Source: Streptomyces bathyalis (GTDB taxonomy: Bacteria > Actinomycetota > Actinomycetes > Streptomycetales > Streptomycetaceae). From it: DNA of 64,000 nt. This document shows, one piece after another, positions 16,680 through 25,819 of the stretch. The notes beneath the pieces were generated by a model that was given only the letters and a program-made list of their open reading frames with translations, did not search any database and was not told where the DNA came from. Made by a program: the position numbers and the translations under genes. Where the stretch lies: NCBI RefSeq assembly GCF_015910445.1, contig NZ_CP048882.1, positions 558,001 to 622,000 on the forward strand, given 5' to 3'. Within the stretch, counting starts at the first letter, position 1; each line of letters starts with the position of its first letter.

Positions 16680-17654
16680 TCAGTTCCGCAGAGTGTGGTC
16701 GGGCGGCTGCCCGTACACGTCGTGGTAGTGGACGGCGAAGATCTCGGGACTGGGGAAACCCCAGCGTGTGGCGATGGAGGAGACCGTCACCTCGGTGGCC
16801 GGGTCGGTGGCCTGGAGTTCGCGGTGGGCGCGCGCCAGGCGCACGCGGCGCAGGTAGCCGAACGGAGTGGTCTCGAACCGCGAGGCGAAGGCCGCGTTCA
16901 GTTCCTGGGGTGAGACGGATGCCTCGGCGGCGATCTCGTCCAGCGTGATCGGCCGGCCGGCGTGAACATCGATGAAGTCGGCCGCGCGCCGGACCGCCGC
17001 GGGCGAGATCTGGCCGGGACCGGGCCGGTAGTGAGACGTCATGGTCGTGTTCGGGAACACCTGCACGACTGCCGCTCCGAGCATGTCCAGCGTCTCGGCG
17101 CGGACCAGCGGCGCCGAGAGGGGACTGTCGGGCGTCTCCAGCTGATGGCTGACGAACCCGACCGTGGAGCGCCAGAACCTGTCCATCGCCGGGGAGACCG
17201 GCGCCGTGCCGGTGAAGCGCACCTCGTCCTCGCCGCAGCTTTCGGCTGCGGCCCGCTCGGCGACCCGCAGAGGCATGGACAGGACCTCCGCACGCATGTC
17301 GCTCCAGCTGATCCGGATGGGGACCCCGGGCGGGTAGAGCGCCGTGTCTCCCACGTTCAGGGCGGCCTCCTGGTCACTTGAGGTGACGCTGAGACGTCCC
17401 CCGGTGAGGCAGGCGAACAGCATCAGGTCCTCGAAGACGTCGCAGTCCGCCGTCGCGGTCGCGGAATGCGCGAGGCGATCCAGGCCGATGTCGGCCACGC
17501 TCCTACGGTGGAAGCCAAAGGCGAAATCCTCCGTGGAAGACAGCGTCTGCCGGCAGTCGCCGTACATCTCCCGGGTCGTCGCCTGCGCGGCGGCCGGGTC
17601 CGACGTGGTGAAGTCGAACCACTCCACCGCGGGCTGCTGAGCGTCCGCTGTCAT
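16680..17654 (-). CDS. AraC family regulator, tandem paralogue
   Basis: A 324-residue AraC-type regulator with the same plan as its neighbour: an N-terminal cupin-like sensor (EWFDFTTSDPAAAQA, LNVGDTALYPPGVPIRISW) and a C-terminal double helix-turn-helix (ITLDEIAAEASVSPQELNAAF; VSSIATRWGFPSPEIFAVHYH). The start is placed at ATG 17654 because GGAGGTG lies four bases upstream; the in-frame codons before it form that ribosome site. It is separated by 21 bases from the following AraC gene. Pairs like this can form heteromers or act in sequence, but nothing here shows their ligand. Confidence 0.9.
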   Translation of the reverse strand: MTADAQQPAVEWFDFTTSDPAAAQATTREMYGDCRQTLSSTEDFAFGFHRRSVADIGLDRLAHSATATADCDVFEDLMLFACLTGGRLSVTSSDQEAALNVGDTALYPPGVPIRISWSDMRAEVLSMPLRVAERAAAESCGEDEVRFTGTAPVSPAMDRFWRSTVGFVSHQLETPDSPLSAPLVRAETLDMLGAAVVQVFPNTTMTSHYRPGPGQISPAAVRRAADFIDVHAGRPITLDEIAAEASVSPQELNAAFASRFETTPFGYLRRVRLARAHRELQATDPATEVTVSSIATRWGFPSPEIFAVHYHDVYGQPPDHTLRN

Positions 17655-17779
17655 GATCACCTCCACCACAGCGGTGCAGGACCTGCCGGACCCCTTCTTT
17701 GACCGTACTCCTCACCCACCCGGTGACGGACGGCGCGCCGCCCGGCGCCGGGCCCCTGCGACCACGCCGCCGGGCCTCT

Positions 17780-17808
17780 CCCCCGGCAGAGCACGGATCC
17801 GCCGGGGG
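17780..17808 (-). terminator. Inverted repeat downstream of the radical-SAM gene
   Basis: CCCCCGGC at 17780-17787 pairs perfectly with GCCGGGGG at 17801-17808 across a 13-base loop. It begins 16 bases past the radical-SAM stop, a usual terminator position, but no T-run follows. Confidence 0.4.
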
Positions 17809-17823
17809 ATGCGCCCCCGGCCG

Positions 17824-19287
17824 TCAGAACTCGGAGTTGATGACCGCCTCGACCAGTACCTTTCCCTCCGTCGTCAGGCGGACCTCCTCGGCGTCGCGGT
17901 CCATGACCGCGAGGCCGCGCTCCTCCAGGGAGCGGAACCTGCCGCGCCAGGGTTCCTCGAAGAGTGAGGACCCGGGGAAGCGCCGGCGGTGCAGCTCGTC
18001 GCTGAGGGGGCTCAGCGTGGAGAGGGCCATCTTGACCGCCCTGGCCTCCTGGGCCTCCTCGCTGAAGCGGGTCACCGATCCCAGCGGGACGCGGCCCGCC
18101 TCGACGGCCTCCGAATACCGCTTCCAGTTCACGTCGGTGATCGCTTCCGAGGTGCGGCAACTGGAGCTGCCGCCCAGCCCGATGGCGACTTCGGCCTCCT
18201 GCTTGTCCTGGTCGACCATGATGGCCTTCCACGTCTCCGGGCCCTTGCCGTCCTGCGCGAAGTACATGGTGGGCTGTTCGCGGTATCCGCCGCTCTCGAG
18301 GCCCTCGGTGAGCAGCTCGCGCATCTGGTACTGCTCGCCGAGAGTCGGCCACCGGTGGCCGTTCTCGACCAACTTGGCCCGGTACTCGGGCAGTTGCCAG
18401 GCGGCGGGCTGCACTCCGGCGACTCCGGTCCTGGTGTCGCTGTAGGACTTCAGATGGAGCTTCGTGCACACCACGGCGGTCAGTTCGTTCTCGACGACGA
18501 TGTCGAGGTCCCTGCGCACGCTGTCGACGGTCTGGTCGAGCAGCCCGTACATCAGGTCGATGCTGGTCCACTCGAAGCCCAGGCGCTGGGCGTTGCGGAT
18601 GAAGTCCACGCACATCTGCGCGGTGTGCTCCCGGCCGCACTGTTCCAGCACCGGGTCGTCGAAGGACTGCACGCCGCTGCTGAGTTTGGTGCAGCCGAGT
18701 TCGGCGAGCAGTTCCAGCTTTTCGGGCGTGAAGGTGCTGGGGTCGCCCTCGAAGCGGATCGCCGTGTCCGGGGTGAAGTTGAAGTTCTCCCTGTAGAAGT
18801 CGAGAAGGGCGCGGATGGCGTCCGGCGGCAGCAGCGAGGGGGTTCCGCCGAAGACGTTGAACTCCCCGATCGGAGCCGACGCCAGATTCGGCACCTCCCG
18901 CAGCCACAGCTTCGCCTCGCGGATGTTCCAGTCGACCCACTGTCGGGCCTTGTTGTCGGCGACCTCCGGCGCTCCCTTGACGAGCACCACGGGGTACTGG
19001 CAGAAGCGGCAGCGGTAGGCGCAGGTGGGGATGTAGGACCACAGGTGGATGGGTGCCGTGCCGGCGAGCTGCTCGTCGAGGTCGGCGAGGAAGTCCGCGG
19101 GTGTGTGGCCCGGGATGTTGCCGGGGAAGACGTGCGCGCCGAAGGGGTCCTCTGTCACGTACTCCAGGAGATGCCTGTTCTCGGGGGCGGCAAGGGTCTC
19201 CAGCACGGACGGCACGGGGTGGCCGGGATCGGTCTTGCGGAGCGATGCGACGGAGTCCTCGTAGGTCTGCCTGTGTCCGATCTCCAT
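17824..19287 (-). CDS. HemN-like radical SAM enzyme (coproporphyrinogen III oxidase superfamily)
   Basis: A 487-residue radical SAM protein. The cluster motif CxxxCxxC is CAYRCRFC (Cys89, Cys93, Cys96), preceded by HLWSYIPT as in HemN. EFNVFGGTPSLLP is the SAM-binding GG(T/E)P block, and RFEGDPSTFTPEKLELLAELG and SSGVQSFDDPVL are typical HemN features. The C-terminal DELHRRRFPGSSLFEEPW region matches the HemN C-terminal domain. Relatives act as heme chaperones, methylases or cyclopropanases in natural-product pathways. Its start overlaps the glycosyltransferase stop by one base (TGATG), so the two are translated together and probably act on one molecule. It is unlikely to be the housekeeping heme enzyme given this context. 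Confidence 0.88.
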   Translation of the reverse strand: MEIGHRQTYEDSVASLRKTDPGHPVPSVLETLAAPENRHLLEYVTEDPFGAHVFPGNIPGHTPADFLADLDEQLAGTAPIHLWSYIPTCAYRCRFCQYPVVLVKGAPEVADNKARQWVDWNIREAKLWLREVPNLASAPIGEFNVFGGTPSLLPPDAIRALLDFYRENFNFTPDTAIRFEGDPSTFTPEKLELLAELGCTKLSSGVQSFDDPVLEQCGREHTAQMCVDFIRNAQRLGFEWTSIDLMYGLLDQTVDSVRRDLDIVVENELTAVVCTKLHLKSYSDTRTGVAGVQPAAWQLPEYRAKLVENGHRWPTLGEQYQMRELLTEGLESGGYREQPTMYFAQDGKGPETWKAIMVDQDKQEAEVAIGLGGSSSCRTSEAITDVNWKRYSEAVEAGRVPLGSVTRFSEEAQEARAVKMALSTLSPLSDELHRRRFPGSSLFEEPWRGRFRSLEERGLAVMDRDAEEVRLTTEGKVLVEAVINSEF

Positions 19288-21932
19288 CAGAAGACACCCC
19301 CGTTCCCGAAGTAGTTGTGCGCCTCGCCGGATTCACGGTCCTCGCAGAAGTACCTGACGAACTCGGTGAACCGTTCCTCCGGTACGTCGCGCAGACATTC
19401 GGGCAGCGGCGGCGGATGGCCGATGTCCTCGCCGACGGTGGCGCGCAGCCTGGCGAATATCTCGTCGGCGAACTCGAAGTACAGCCGGTAGGACGGCGTC
19501 TTGTACGAGTGGATGGGCGTGAAGTCGACCACGCGCATCTCGTCCTTGATCTCGGCGATCCGCCTTCGGAGCCGTTCGGCGAGCGAGGCGCCGAAGAACT
19601 CGATGACGGCCCGGTCGTCCAGCAGCGAAGGAGTCAGCAGCACGGGCAGGATGGTGTTCTTCGGCGTGAAGTCCTTGATGGAGAACTCCCATGCCTGCTG
19701 GGCCTGTTGCTCCGTGAGATCGCCGGAAGGTCCACCTTCCGCCGGCTCCGCGGGCTCCTGGACCCGGATGTCGCGCATCACGATGATCCCGTCCGACCCG
19801 TATGCGCGGCCGGTGATCACCTCGTCGATGGCGTGGTTGACCCGGCGGGGGTTGATCTCCACCCGCGACGCCGGCACGTAGGTGATGTCCTCGCCCGAGC
19901 CGCGCACGAGGATCCCGAAGTCCCAGTCGTCGGAAAGGTGGTTGACGAACCGTCCGTTCTGGAGCTGGTAGAAGATCTCGATGCCGCCGACCTTCTCGTA
20001 CGCGTCCCGCTCGACCGCGAAGCCCTTGCCGTCGGGGAATCCGCCGAAGAGGGCGAACGTCACGGCACGGCAGCGCAGCGTGCGCTGGATGGCGTCCCAC
20101 AGCCGGGGCCGCCCGGCGAAGTGCTCGGCCTCGTAGTAGTAGTCGCACACGCCGATGGCGGCCTTGCCCGACTCCATCGCCGTCATCAGCTCCCACAGCC
20201 ACCGCTCGTCGACACGGCAGTCCGCGTCGGCGGAGACGAGGTAGAAGCGCTGTTCCGCGTCGGCCAGTTCGCGCCGGGCGCTGCGCCGCGACGCGAAGTC
20301 CATGCCGGTCTTCCGTGCGCAGGCCACGCCCTGTTCGGGCTCGGGGACGACGTGCAGGGCCAGTTCGGGATGGTCGGCGGCGAAGCGGCGCGCGATCCTC
20401 ACCGTCTCGTCGGTGGAGTTGTTGTCCACCAGCACGACCTCGTACAGGGACTTGTCCAGCGGGCCGTCCGGACCGCGCTGCTGCCACAGCGAGTTGAGGA
20501 CCGCGGGCAGGTTGTCCGCCTCGTTGTAGACGGGGAGTACGACGCTCATCCTGGTCCGCTCCCCCATGGGAGGCAGTAGAAGTTCACCGAGCACTTCGCC
20601 CGCACGGTCCGCACCGAAGTGCTGCTTGCCGAGTCCGTGGTTGAAGTCCGCCATCTCCTCGCGCTTCCTTTCGTCCAGGATCAGCTCGGCGACGCTGTCC
20701 ACGAAGCTCTGTGTGGGCAGGTCGCCGTCGGTGAGCTCCATGACGGGCGCGCGGAATCCCTTGTCCCCGTACACCGTGTCGTAGAGCTGGTAGCGGGTGG
20801 TCAGGTACGGGACGCGTGAGGCGATCGCCTCGCCGATCGGGTTCCCGTAGCTCTCGTAGTCGTAGGAGGTCAGGAACGAGGCCAGGTCGGCGTGGGCGAG
20901 CAGGTCGCGCACCGAGTACCCGTCGGCGCGTGCCGCACCGATGTCCGCCTCGTGCGGTGCGAGCGGTCCGCCGAAGACGACGCGGTCGCCCACGCCGAGC
21001 GAGTCGGCGAGCCGGACGAGTCCGGCGTGTTCCTCCGGGGACTCCCCCGTGTCGCCCGCGACGAAGAGATGGACGTCGGCGCGGTCCGCGAGCCGCGCCA
21101 CCAGGTGGATGTCCCGGTCGATCCGCTTCTGCGGGATGATCCTGGTGAAGCGTGCGATCAGGGGCGCGCCGGCGGGGATTCCGAAGTCCCGGCGGAAGGC
21201 GCTGGGTTGACCGTCGCTGCCGGCCGCGTGCCGGGGTACGGCGGGCGCGTGCGTGAAGGTGTTGGGCAGTACCTCGATGTTCTCCAGGCCGGGAACCCAT
21301 TCGAGGGTTCTTCTTCGCGCCTCCTCATGCAGTGCAATGTAGCGGATGTACGGCGAGTTCACCGGTGCCACGGTGCTCGGGTAGGGAAAGGTGCCGTACT
21401 TCCCGATGCCGGGCTCGCTCTGCCACATCAGGTCGTGGTCCCGCCACAGGACGAAGCGGCCCAGCCGGTGACGGCGTCCGTAGCGCTCGATGGCCGAGTG
21501 GAGCGCCATGGTGTACGTGATGTTCTCGGGCAGCGTCCCGTTCTCCACGAGCACCGCGGACACATCGAGCCGCTCCCACGTCTCCACGATCCGCTCGCTG
21601 ATCGCGCGGGCCGCGGCGTCCACGCGCGTCAGCAGATGTTCGCCCGCGCCCTCCTGAACGCACTCACGCAGAACGTCGGAGACGAACTGCTGGTCGTAGC
21701 CGGGAATTTCCCCGAGGCCTTCGACTCGGTCGAGCCGTATCCAGTGCGGAAGCTGCGCCGCTTCGTCTCTGTAGGGGCGAAAGAACGCGTTCTTGTCCGC
21801 TTTGATGTCGTATCCGAGATCCAGATGCACCTGGTAGCCCTGTTCCCGGAAGTGCCGCGCGGTCTTGACGAATTCCACCACCACGCCGGAGATCGGAGTG
21901 GCGTCGAACGATATTCCCCACAACACGGTCAT
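19287..21932 (-). CDS. Fused double glycosyltransferase (GT4-like plus GT2) with unknown C-terminal domain
   Basis: An 881-residue protein with two transferase domains. Residues about 1-450 are GT-B/GT4-like: GAPLIARFTRIIPQKRIDRD is the sugar-nucleotide domain entry, and YDYESYGNPIGEAIASRVP is the E-x7-E block. Residues about 461-720 are GT-A/GT2: MSVVLPVYNEADNLPAVL, VDNNSTDETV and SADADCRVDERW, the last holding the metal-binding D-x-D. Residues 720-881 (from about FSIKDFTPKNTIL) have no family I recognise. The start ATG 21932 is preceded by AGGAG; the longer upstream frame lacks similarity. It overlaps the HemN-like gene and diverges from an MFS gene. Two glycosyl transfers to one acceptor are implied; the product is unknown. 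Confidence 0.85.
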   Translation of the reverse strand: MTVLWGISFDATPISGVVVEFVKTARHFREQGYQVHLDLGYDIKADKNAFFRPYRDEAAQLPHWIRLDRVEGLGEIPGYDQQFVSDVLRECVQEGAGEHLLTRVDAAARAISERIVETWERLDVSAVLVENGTLPENITYTMALHSAIERYGRRHRLGRFVLWRDHDLMWQSEPGIGKYGTFPYPSTVAPVNSPYIRYIALHEEARRRTLEWVPGLENIEVLPNTFTHAPAVPRHAAGSDGQPSAFRRDFGIPAGAPLIARFTRIIPQKRIDRDIHLVARLADRADVHLFVAGDTGESPEEHAGLVRLADSLGVGDRVVFGGPLAPHEADIGAARADGYSVRDLLAHADLASFLTSYDYESYGNPIGEAIASRVPYLTTRYQLYDTVYGDKGFRAPVMELTDGDLPTQSFVDSVAELILDERKREEMADFNHGLGKQHFGADRAGEVLGELLLPPMGERTRMSVVLPVYNEADNLPAVLNSLWQQRGPDGPLDKSLYEVVLVDNNSTDETVRIARRFAADHPELALHVVPEPEQGVACARKTGMDFASRRSARRELADAEQRFYLVSADADCRVDERWLWELMTAMESGKAAIGVCDYYYEAEHFAGRPRLWDAIQRTLRCRAVTFALFGGFPDGKGFAVERDAYEKVGGIEIFYQLQNGRFVNHLSDDWDFGILVRGSGEDITYVPASRVEINPRRVNHAIDEVITGRAYGSDGIIVMRDIRVQEPAEPAEGGPSGDLTEQQAQQAWEFSIKDFTPKNTILPVLLTPSLLDDRAVIEFFGASLAERLRRRIAEIKDEMRVVDFTPIHSYKTPSYRLYFEFADEIFARLRATVGEDIGHPPPLPECLRDVPEERFTEFVRYFCEDRESGEAHNYFGNGGVF

Positions 21933-22146
21933 GGACTCGCGTACTCCTGCCGTTGTGTGCCGCTCTGCCTGGGTACGTCGGGACCGCCCGCGGAGCCACC
22001 GGCGGAATGCACGCCCCGACGAGCAACTACCCCCCGCGGCGGCGTGAGAAGACCGCGATTCGATCATTTTCCAGACGTTGGAACGCGGATGCCAATAACC
22101 TGACCGCTCGCCGTCTGAAGGCCGTCACCGACGGAGGAGGAATCGC

Positions 22147-23361
22147 GTGGTTTCCCACCGCGCCGCTGTGGCCGTCGTGTTCGTCGTCAACGGCGGCCTC
22201 TACGGGGCCTGGGCAGCCCGGGTGCCCGCGCTCGCCTCGCAGGTGGACGCGCAGCCGGGAGGGCTCGGCCTCGCACTGCTGGGACCCGGCATCGCGATGA
22301 TCGTCACGGCACCGCTGGCGGCCCGTGCGTGCGCCGCGCGAGGAGCGCGGTTCGTCATCGCGGCGGCGCTGGCGTGCTCCTGCCTCGTGCTGCCGCTGGT
22401 GGGACTGACGGGGTCACCGCTGATGCTGGGGCTCGCACTTGCCTGCCTCGGCGGGCTGATGGGCACCGTCGACGTGGCGATGAACGTGGCGGCCGTCGCC
22501 GTCGTACGGGAGACGGACCGGCCGCTGATGCCGTTCTTCCACGCCGGGTTCAGTGCGGGCGGGCTGCTCGGGTCGCTGGGCGCCGCCCTGGCCGCCGCTC
22601 TGACGGTGGTGCCCGCCTGGCACTTCTGCGCGGTGTCAGCGGTGGGTCTGCTGGCGCTGCTGGTCATCGCCCGCGCCCTGCCCGGGGAACGACCGGAGCC
22701 GCATCAGCGCACCGAGGGCAGCTTCCGGGACGTCGTCGCCCGCGGGAGGCTGTGGCTGCTGGCCGCGGTGGCGCTGTGTGCCGCGGTGGCCGAGGGCGTG
22801 TGCGCCGAGTGGTCGGCGCTGTTCCTCGTCCGCGAACGTGCCGTCACGGAGTCCGTGGCCGCGACGGCCTTTGCCGTCTTCTCGGTGACGATGGCCGCGA
22901 CCAGGCTCGTCGGTGAACGTGTGGAGAGGCGGTTCGGGCCGCACCGGGTGCTTGCGGGCAGCGGACTCGTGGCGGCCCTGGGGCTGACGGCCGGCGCCAT
23001 GGTCCCCGTCGGCGCGGTGGCCTACGCCGGATTCGCGCTCGCCGGTGCGGGCCTGGCCTTCTGCTTCCCCACGGCGATGGCGCTGGCCGGGGACGCGGGC
23101 CGGCGCGAGGACGGCAGCGGCGGCGAGCGTGAGCTCGGCTTCGTCACGACGATCGCCTACGCGGGGCTGCTCGGCGGGCCGCCGCTGGTCGGCGGGGTCG
23201 CCTCCTTGACCAGTCTCACCGTCTCGATGGGGCTCGTCGGCCTGCTGGCCGCGCTGATCACACCGGCGGCCCTCGCGGCGCGGGGACGCGGAGGCGCACC
23301 GGAGCGCACGGCCGCACGGGAACTGCAGAAGGCGGGCCGGGGCGGCGACGGACAGACGTGA
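22147..23361 (+). CDS. MFS transporter (YbjJ/FucP-like)
   Basis: A 404-residue membrane protein with about 12 hydrophobic segments. NGGLYGAWAARVPALASQV at the N-terminus and the GLMGTVDVAMNVAAVAVV segment are typical of the YbjJ-like MFS branch. PLMPFFHAGFSAGGLLGSL points the same way; that branch is related to sugar transporters. The start is GTG 22147, seven bases after GGAGGAGG. It diverges from the glycosyltransferase/radical-SAM pair with about 210 bases between, so it may export that pathway's product; it may equally be unrelated. It converges with the ricin-lectin gene. Confidence 0.85.
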   Translation: MVSHRAAVAVVFVVNGGLYGAWAARVPALASQVDAQPGGLGLALLGPGIAMIVTAPLAARACAARGARFVIAAALACSCLVLPLVGLTGSPLMLGLALACLGGLMGTVDVAMNVAAVAVVRETDRPLMPFFHAGFSAGGLLGSLGAALAAALTVVPAWHFCAVSAVGLLALLVIARALPGERPEPHQRTEGSFRDVVARGRLWLLAAVALCAAVAEGVCAEWSALFLVRERAVTESVAATAFAVFSVTMAATRLVGERVERRFGPHRVLAGSGLVAALGLTAGAMVPVGAVAYAGFALAGAGLAFCFPTAMALAGDAGRREDGSGGERELGFVTTIAYAGLLGGPPLVGGVASLTSLTVSMGLVGLLAALITPAALAARGRGGAPERTAARELQKAGRGGDGQT

Positions 23362-23451
23362 GCCGCAACTCCGGTGCGCGCATGGCGGCGCCTCGCGCGG
23401 GCGACCGGCCCCCTCCGCATCACCTGCGGCCGAACTCGGCGCCGCACGCGC

Positions 23452-24474
23452 TCAGATCGCGCTCCACTTCTGACTGTCCTGGCCTGAGCAGTCCCAGAGC
23501 TGAAGGTGCTGGCCGACGCGGACGTCGCCGTCGCGCACCGCAACGCACTTGTCCGCCTGCGGGTTGACCAGATCACTCCGTTCGTTGAGGCGGAACTGCT
23601 GGGCCGGATTCCCGCTGCAGTTGGCGAGTTGGATGACGGCTCCGTTCTCGGTGGATCCGTTGGCGACGTCCATGCACAGGCCGAGGGCCCGTACCGTGCC
23701 GTCGTCGGCGAACGTCCACCTCATGGAGTCGGCGCCCGAACAGGTGCGTATCTCCAGGTACATGCCGTCGCGAGCCTGACCTTCGGGGACGTTGATGCAC
23801 AGGTCCGAGTTGTGGTTCCAGATGCGGACGGTGCCGTCGGAGCCGTTCCCGCCACCGGGTTCCTCCGGCGGAGGGTCCTCGTCGGCGCCGTCACCGTCGT
23901 CCTCCTTCGGGGGACGGTCCTTCCCCTTGTCGCCGTCGTCCTGCGGCCCGCCGTGCGCACCGCTTCCAGGACTGCCGTCCTTGCCGGGGTCGTTGTCCTT
24001 GCCGTCGCCCCTGCCGGACGAGGAGTCGCCGGGCAGCGGATCGTGGCCGAAGTCGTCGTCGTTCTGGCCGCCCTGCCAGCCCTGGCCGGCTCCCGCACGG
24101 GAGTCGCCCTCGCCCGCGTCGCCGCCGACGAGCAGGTAGCTGCCGCCCGCCAGTCCCGTGAGGGCGATCGCGGCGGCCGCGGCGATCACGGCCAGGCGCG
24201 TCCGGCCCGGCGGTGGCGGCGCGGGTGCAGGGTTCCGTGAACCCGCGGGCACGATACGGGGGTTCACCACGGTGACGATGCCGCCGGCGTTCCCCGTGCC
24301 TTCGTTCTCGTCCTCGTCCGCGCGCCCGGTGGGGTTCTCCGGTGCGTCAGAGCGTTGCCGGTCTTCCTGATCCCGCGATGAGGCAAAGGTCTCCTCCGCG
24401 GCATCCGCGGAAAAGGCCGGGTCCTGGGACTCGGAATCCCCCTGGGGCCGATGCTCATCACGGGAGCCGGTCAT
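23452..24474 (-). CDS. Membrane-anchored ricin-type beta-trefoil lectin protein
   Basis: A 340-residue protein of unusual layout. Residues 1-90 are an acidic, disordered cytoplasmic part, followed by a basic/proline stretch. Residues about 94-116 (LAVIAAAAAIALTGLAGGSYLLV) are a single membrane helix. Residues 117-215 are a low-complexity extracellular linker of Gly, Asp, Lys, Ser and Pro. Residues 216-340 are a ricin B-type trefoil with its three Q-x-W-like repeats (SMRWTF, AQQFRL, SQKWSAI) and paired Cys residues. It should display a carbohydrate-binding domain outside the cell; no catalytic domain is attached. The start ATG 24474 has AGAGGA upstream. Confidence 0.85.
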   Translation of the reverse strand: MTGSRDEHRPQGDSESQDPAFSADAAEETFASSRDQEDRQRSDAPENPTGRADEDENEGTGNAGGIVTVVNPRIVPAGSRNPAPAPPPPGRTRLAVIAAAAAIALTGLAGGSYLLVGGDAGEGDSRAGAGQGWQGGQNDDDFGHDPLPGDSSSGRGDGKDNDPGKDGSPGSGAHGGPQDDGDKGKDRPPKEDDGDGADEDPPPEEPGGGNGSDGTVRIWNHNSDLCINVPEGQARDGMYLEIRTCSGADSMRWTFADDGTVRALGLCMDVANGSTENGAVIQLANCSGNPAQQFRLNERSDLVNPQADKCVAVRDGDVRVGQHLQLWDCSGQDSQKWSAI

Positions 24475-25248
24475 CGCGTCCTCTCGCTGGGAATCGTGCT
24501 GAAAGGAAATGGGTGGCCGCACACCGGCCAATCCGCCGGAGAGCCCGCACATTTCGTCACGGGGCCTCACGCTTACCCGGTGCCTCGGGCGGCATTCGCG
24601 CCGCACTGGATGTGCCGGCACACACGGGAGGTTCACAGGAAGTCGCGGGACTCAGGTCGTGACGTCCCGTCGGGTACGGGGCCGCGGGGGCGCGGGGTGA
24701 CGCGCCGTAATCCCAGTCAACAGGTGATCACTGGACGCGTGAAAGCTCTTCGCGGAGAACCGGCTGGAATCCGACGGGACGAGACAGCGAAATACCGGAC
24801 GTCGACCCCGCATTCCGCACGGAGGGCTTTTGCGGAATGTCCGAGCATGTCCGAGCAGACCGATCCGGATTCCACGGCGCTGACGCGGAGTTCCCCCGCA
24901 GGTCCGCCCCGCTGAACCCCCGGAGAGCCGTGCCGGACGGCAGCAGGCCCGTCAGGCCCGGCCCGCAGGGGTGCTTTCCAGCCGACATGAGACGTCCGGA
25001 CACGGCGCGGACCCGCATCTGCGCAGCTCAGAAAGAAGTTTCCGGTTGAACGACAACCGGTTTGCCCTACATGCCGGATACGCCACTGATACCCGGACAT
25101 CCATGCCGACCTGGATCTATAAGCCGTGGTGCTGGTCCGGCCGCGCAATCCGCGACTGGAAGTGATCGACCGACGTGCGCTCTCGCCCGTCTTGCGCCAG
25201 AGTCCTGCCCGTCCGATATACGTGATCTCAAACCAAGGAGTGTTCGAT
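24475..25248. other. Long intergenic region upstream of the protease inhibitor
   Basis: About 770 bases between the divergent lectin and subtilisin-inhibitor genes. From about 25040 the composition becomes noticeably more AT-rich, consistent with a regulated promoter for the inhibitor. Open frames here overlap the inhibitor's 5' end antisense or lack similarity to anything I know. No RNA structure was identified. Confidence 0.5.
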
Positions 25249-25683
25249 ATGCGGTTCAGCGTCAAGGTTCTGGGGACGGCGGCCACGGTCGCGGCAGGTT
25301 GCCTCGCCGGCCTCGGAGGCGGTGTCGCGCACGCGGCTCCCGCCGGCGCGGACAGCGTCTACGCACCGTCGGCACTCGTCCTGACCGTCGGCAAGGGCTC
25401 GGACGCGGCGACCTCCGTCGTCCAGCGTGCCGTGGTGCTGAACTGCGCTCCGACGGCGGGCGGCAGCCACCCCTCCGCCGCCCGGGCCTGCGCGGACGTG
25501 AACGCGGTCGGCGGCCGGTTCCAGGAGCTCCTGGCGGCCGGGACGCCCGGGATGTGCACGAGGATCTGGGACCCGGTCGTCGTCACCGCGGACGGCGTGT
25601 GGAAGGGCCAGCGGGTCTCCTGGCAGCACACCTTCGGCAACTCGTGCACGCAGAAGGCCGGCGGCAGCGTCTTCGACTTCTGA
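25249..25683 (+). CDS. Subtilisin inhibitor-like protein (SSI family), secreted
   Basis: A 144-residue secreted protease inhibitor of the Streptomyces subtilisin inhibitor family. Residues 1-29 are a signal peptide (ending GGGVAHA). The mature part begins near YAPSALVLTVGKG, the usual SSI opening. Four Cys residues match the two family disulphides (NCAP...ARACADV and MCTR...NSCTQ). The reactive-site loop reads MCTRIWDPV, so P1 is Arg where classic SSI has Met, predicting preference for trypsin-like proteases. The start ATG 25249 has AAGGAG eight bases upstream. A strong hairpin follows the gene. The targets are likely the producer's own secreted proteases, by family knowledge. Confidence 0.93.
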   Translation: MRFSVKVLGTAATVAAGCLAGLGGGVAHAAPAGADSVYAPSALVLTVGKGSDAATSVVQRAVVLNCAPTAGGSHPSAARACADVNAVGGRFQELLAAGTPGMCTRIWDPVVVTADGVWKGQRVSWQHTFGNSCTQKAGGSVFDF

Positions 25684-25749
25684 TCCGTCAGGCAACAACA
25701 GTCCCACCGGCGGATGACGACGGCCATCGACTGATCCCGCGTCAGCCGC

Positions 25750-25785
25750 CCTGCGGTGGAAGGGAGTTCACCCTTCCACCGCAGG
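25750..25785 (+). terminator. Intrinsic terminator of the subtilisin-inhibitor gene
   Basis: A perfect 15-base stem (25750-25764 with 25771-25785) around the loop AGTTCA, followed by CTTGTCTT. It lies about 65 bases past the inhibitor stop and just before the phytase ribosome site, so it insulates the two genes. Confidence 0.85.
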
Positions 25786-25819
25786 CTTGTCTTCCCGTGC
25801 GCCGACCCCGAGGAGAGCC

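Noticed and set aside
17824..19287. Housekeeping heme enzyme HemN
   Set aside because: The fold fits, but overlap with a double glycosyltransferase gene and the absence of heme genes argue for a specialised relative.
24717..25286. A 189-codon minus-strand frame upstream of the subtilisin inhibitor
   Set aside because: It overlaps the inhibitor ribosome site and start antisense and has no recognisable domain.
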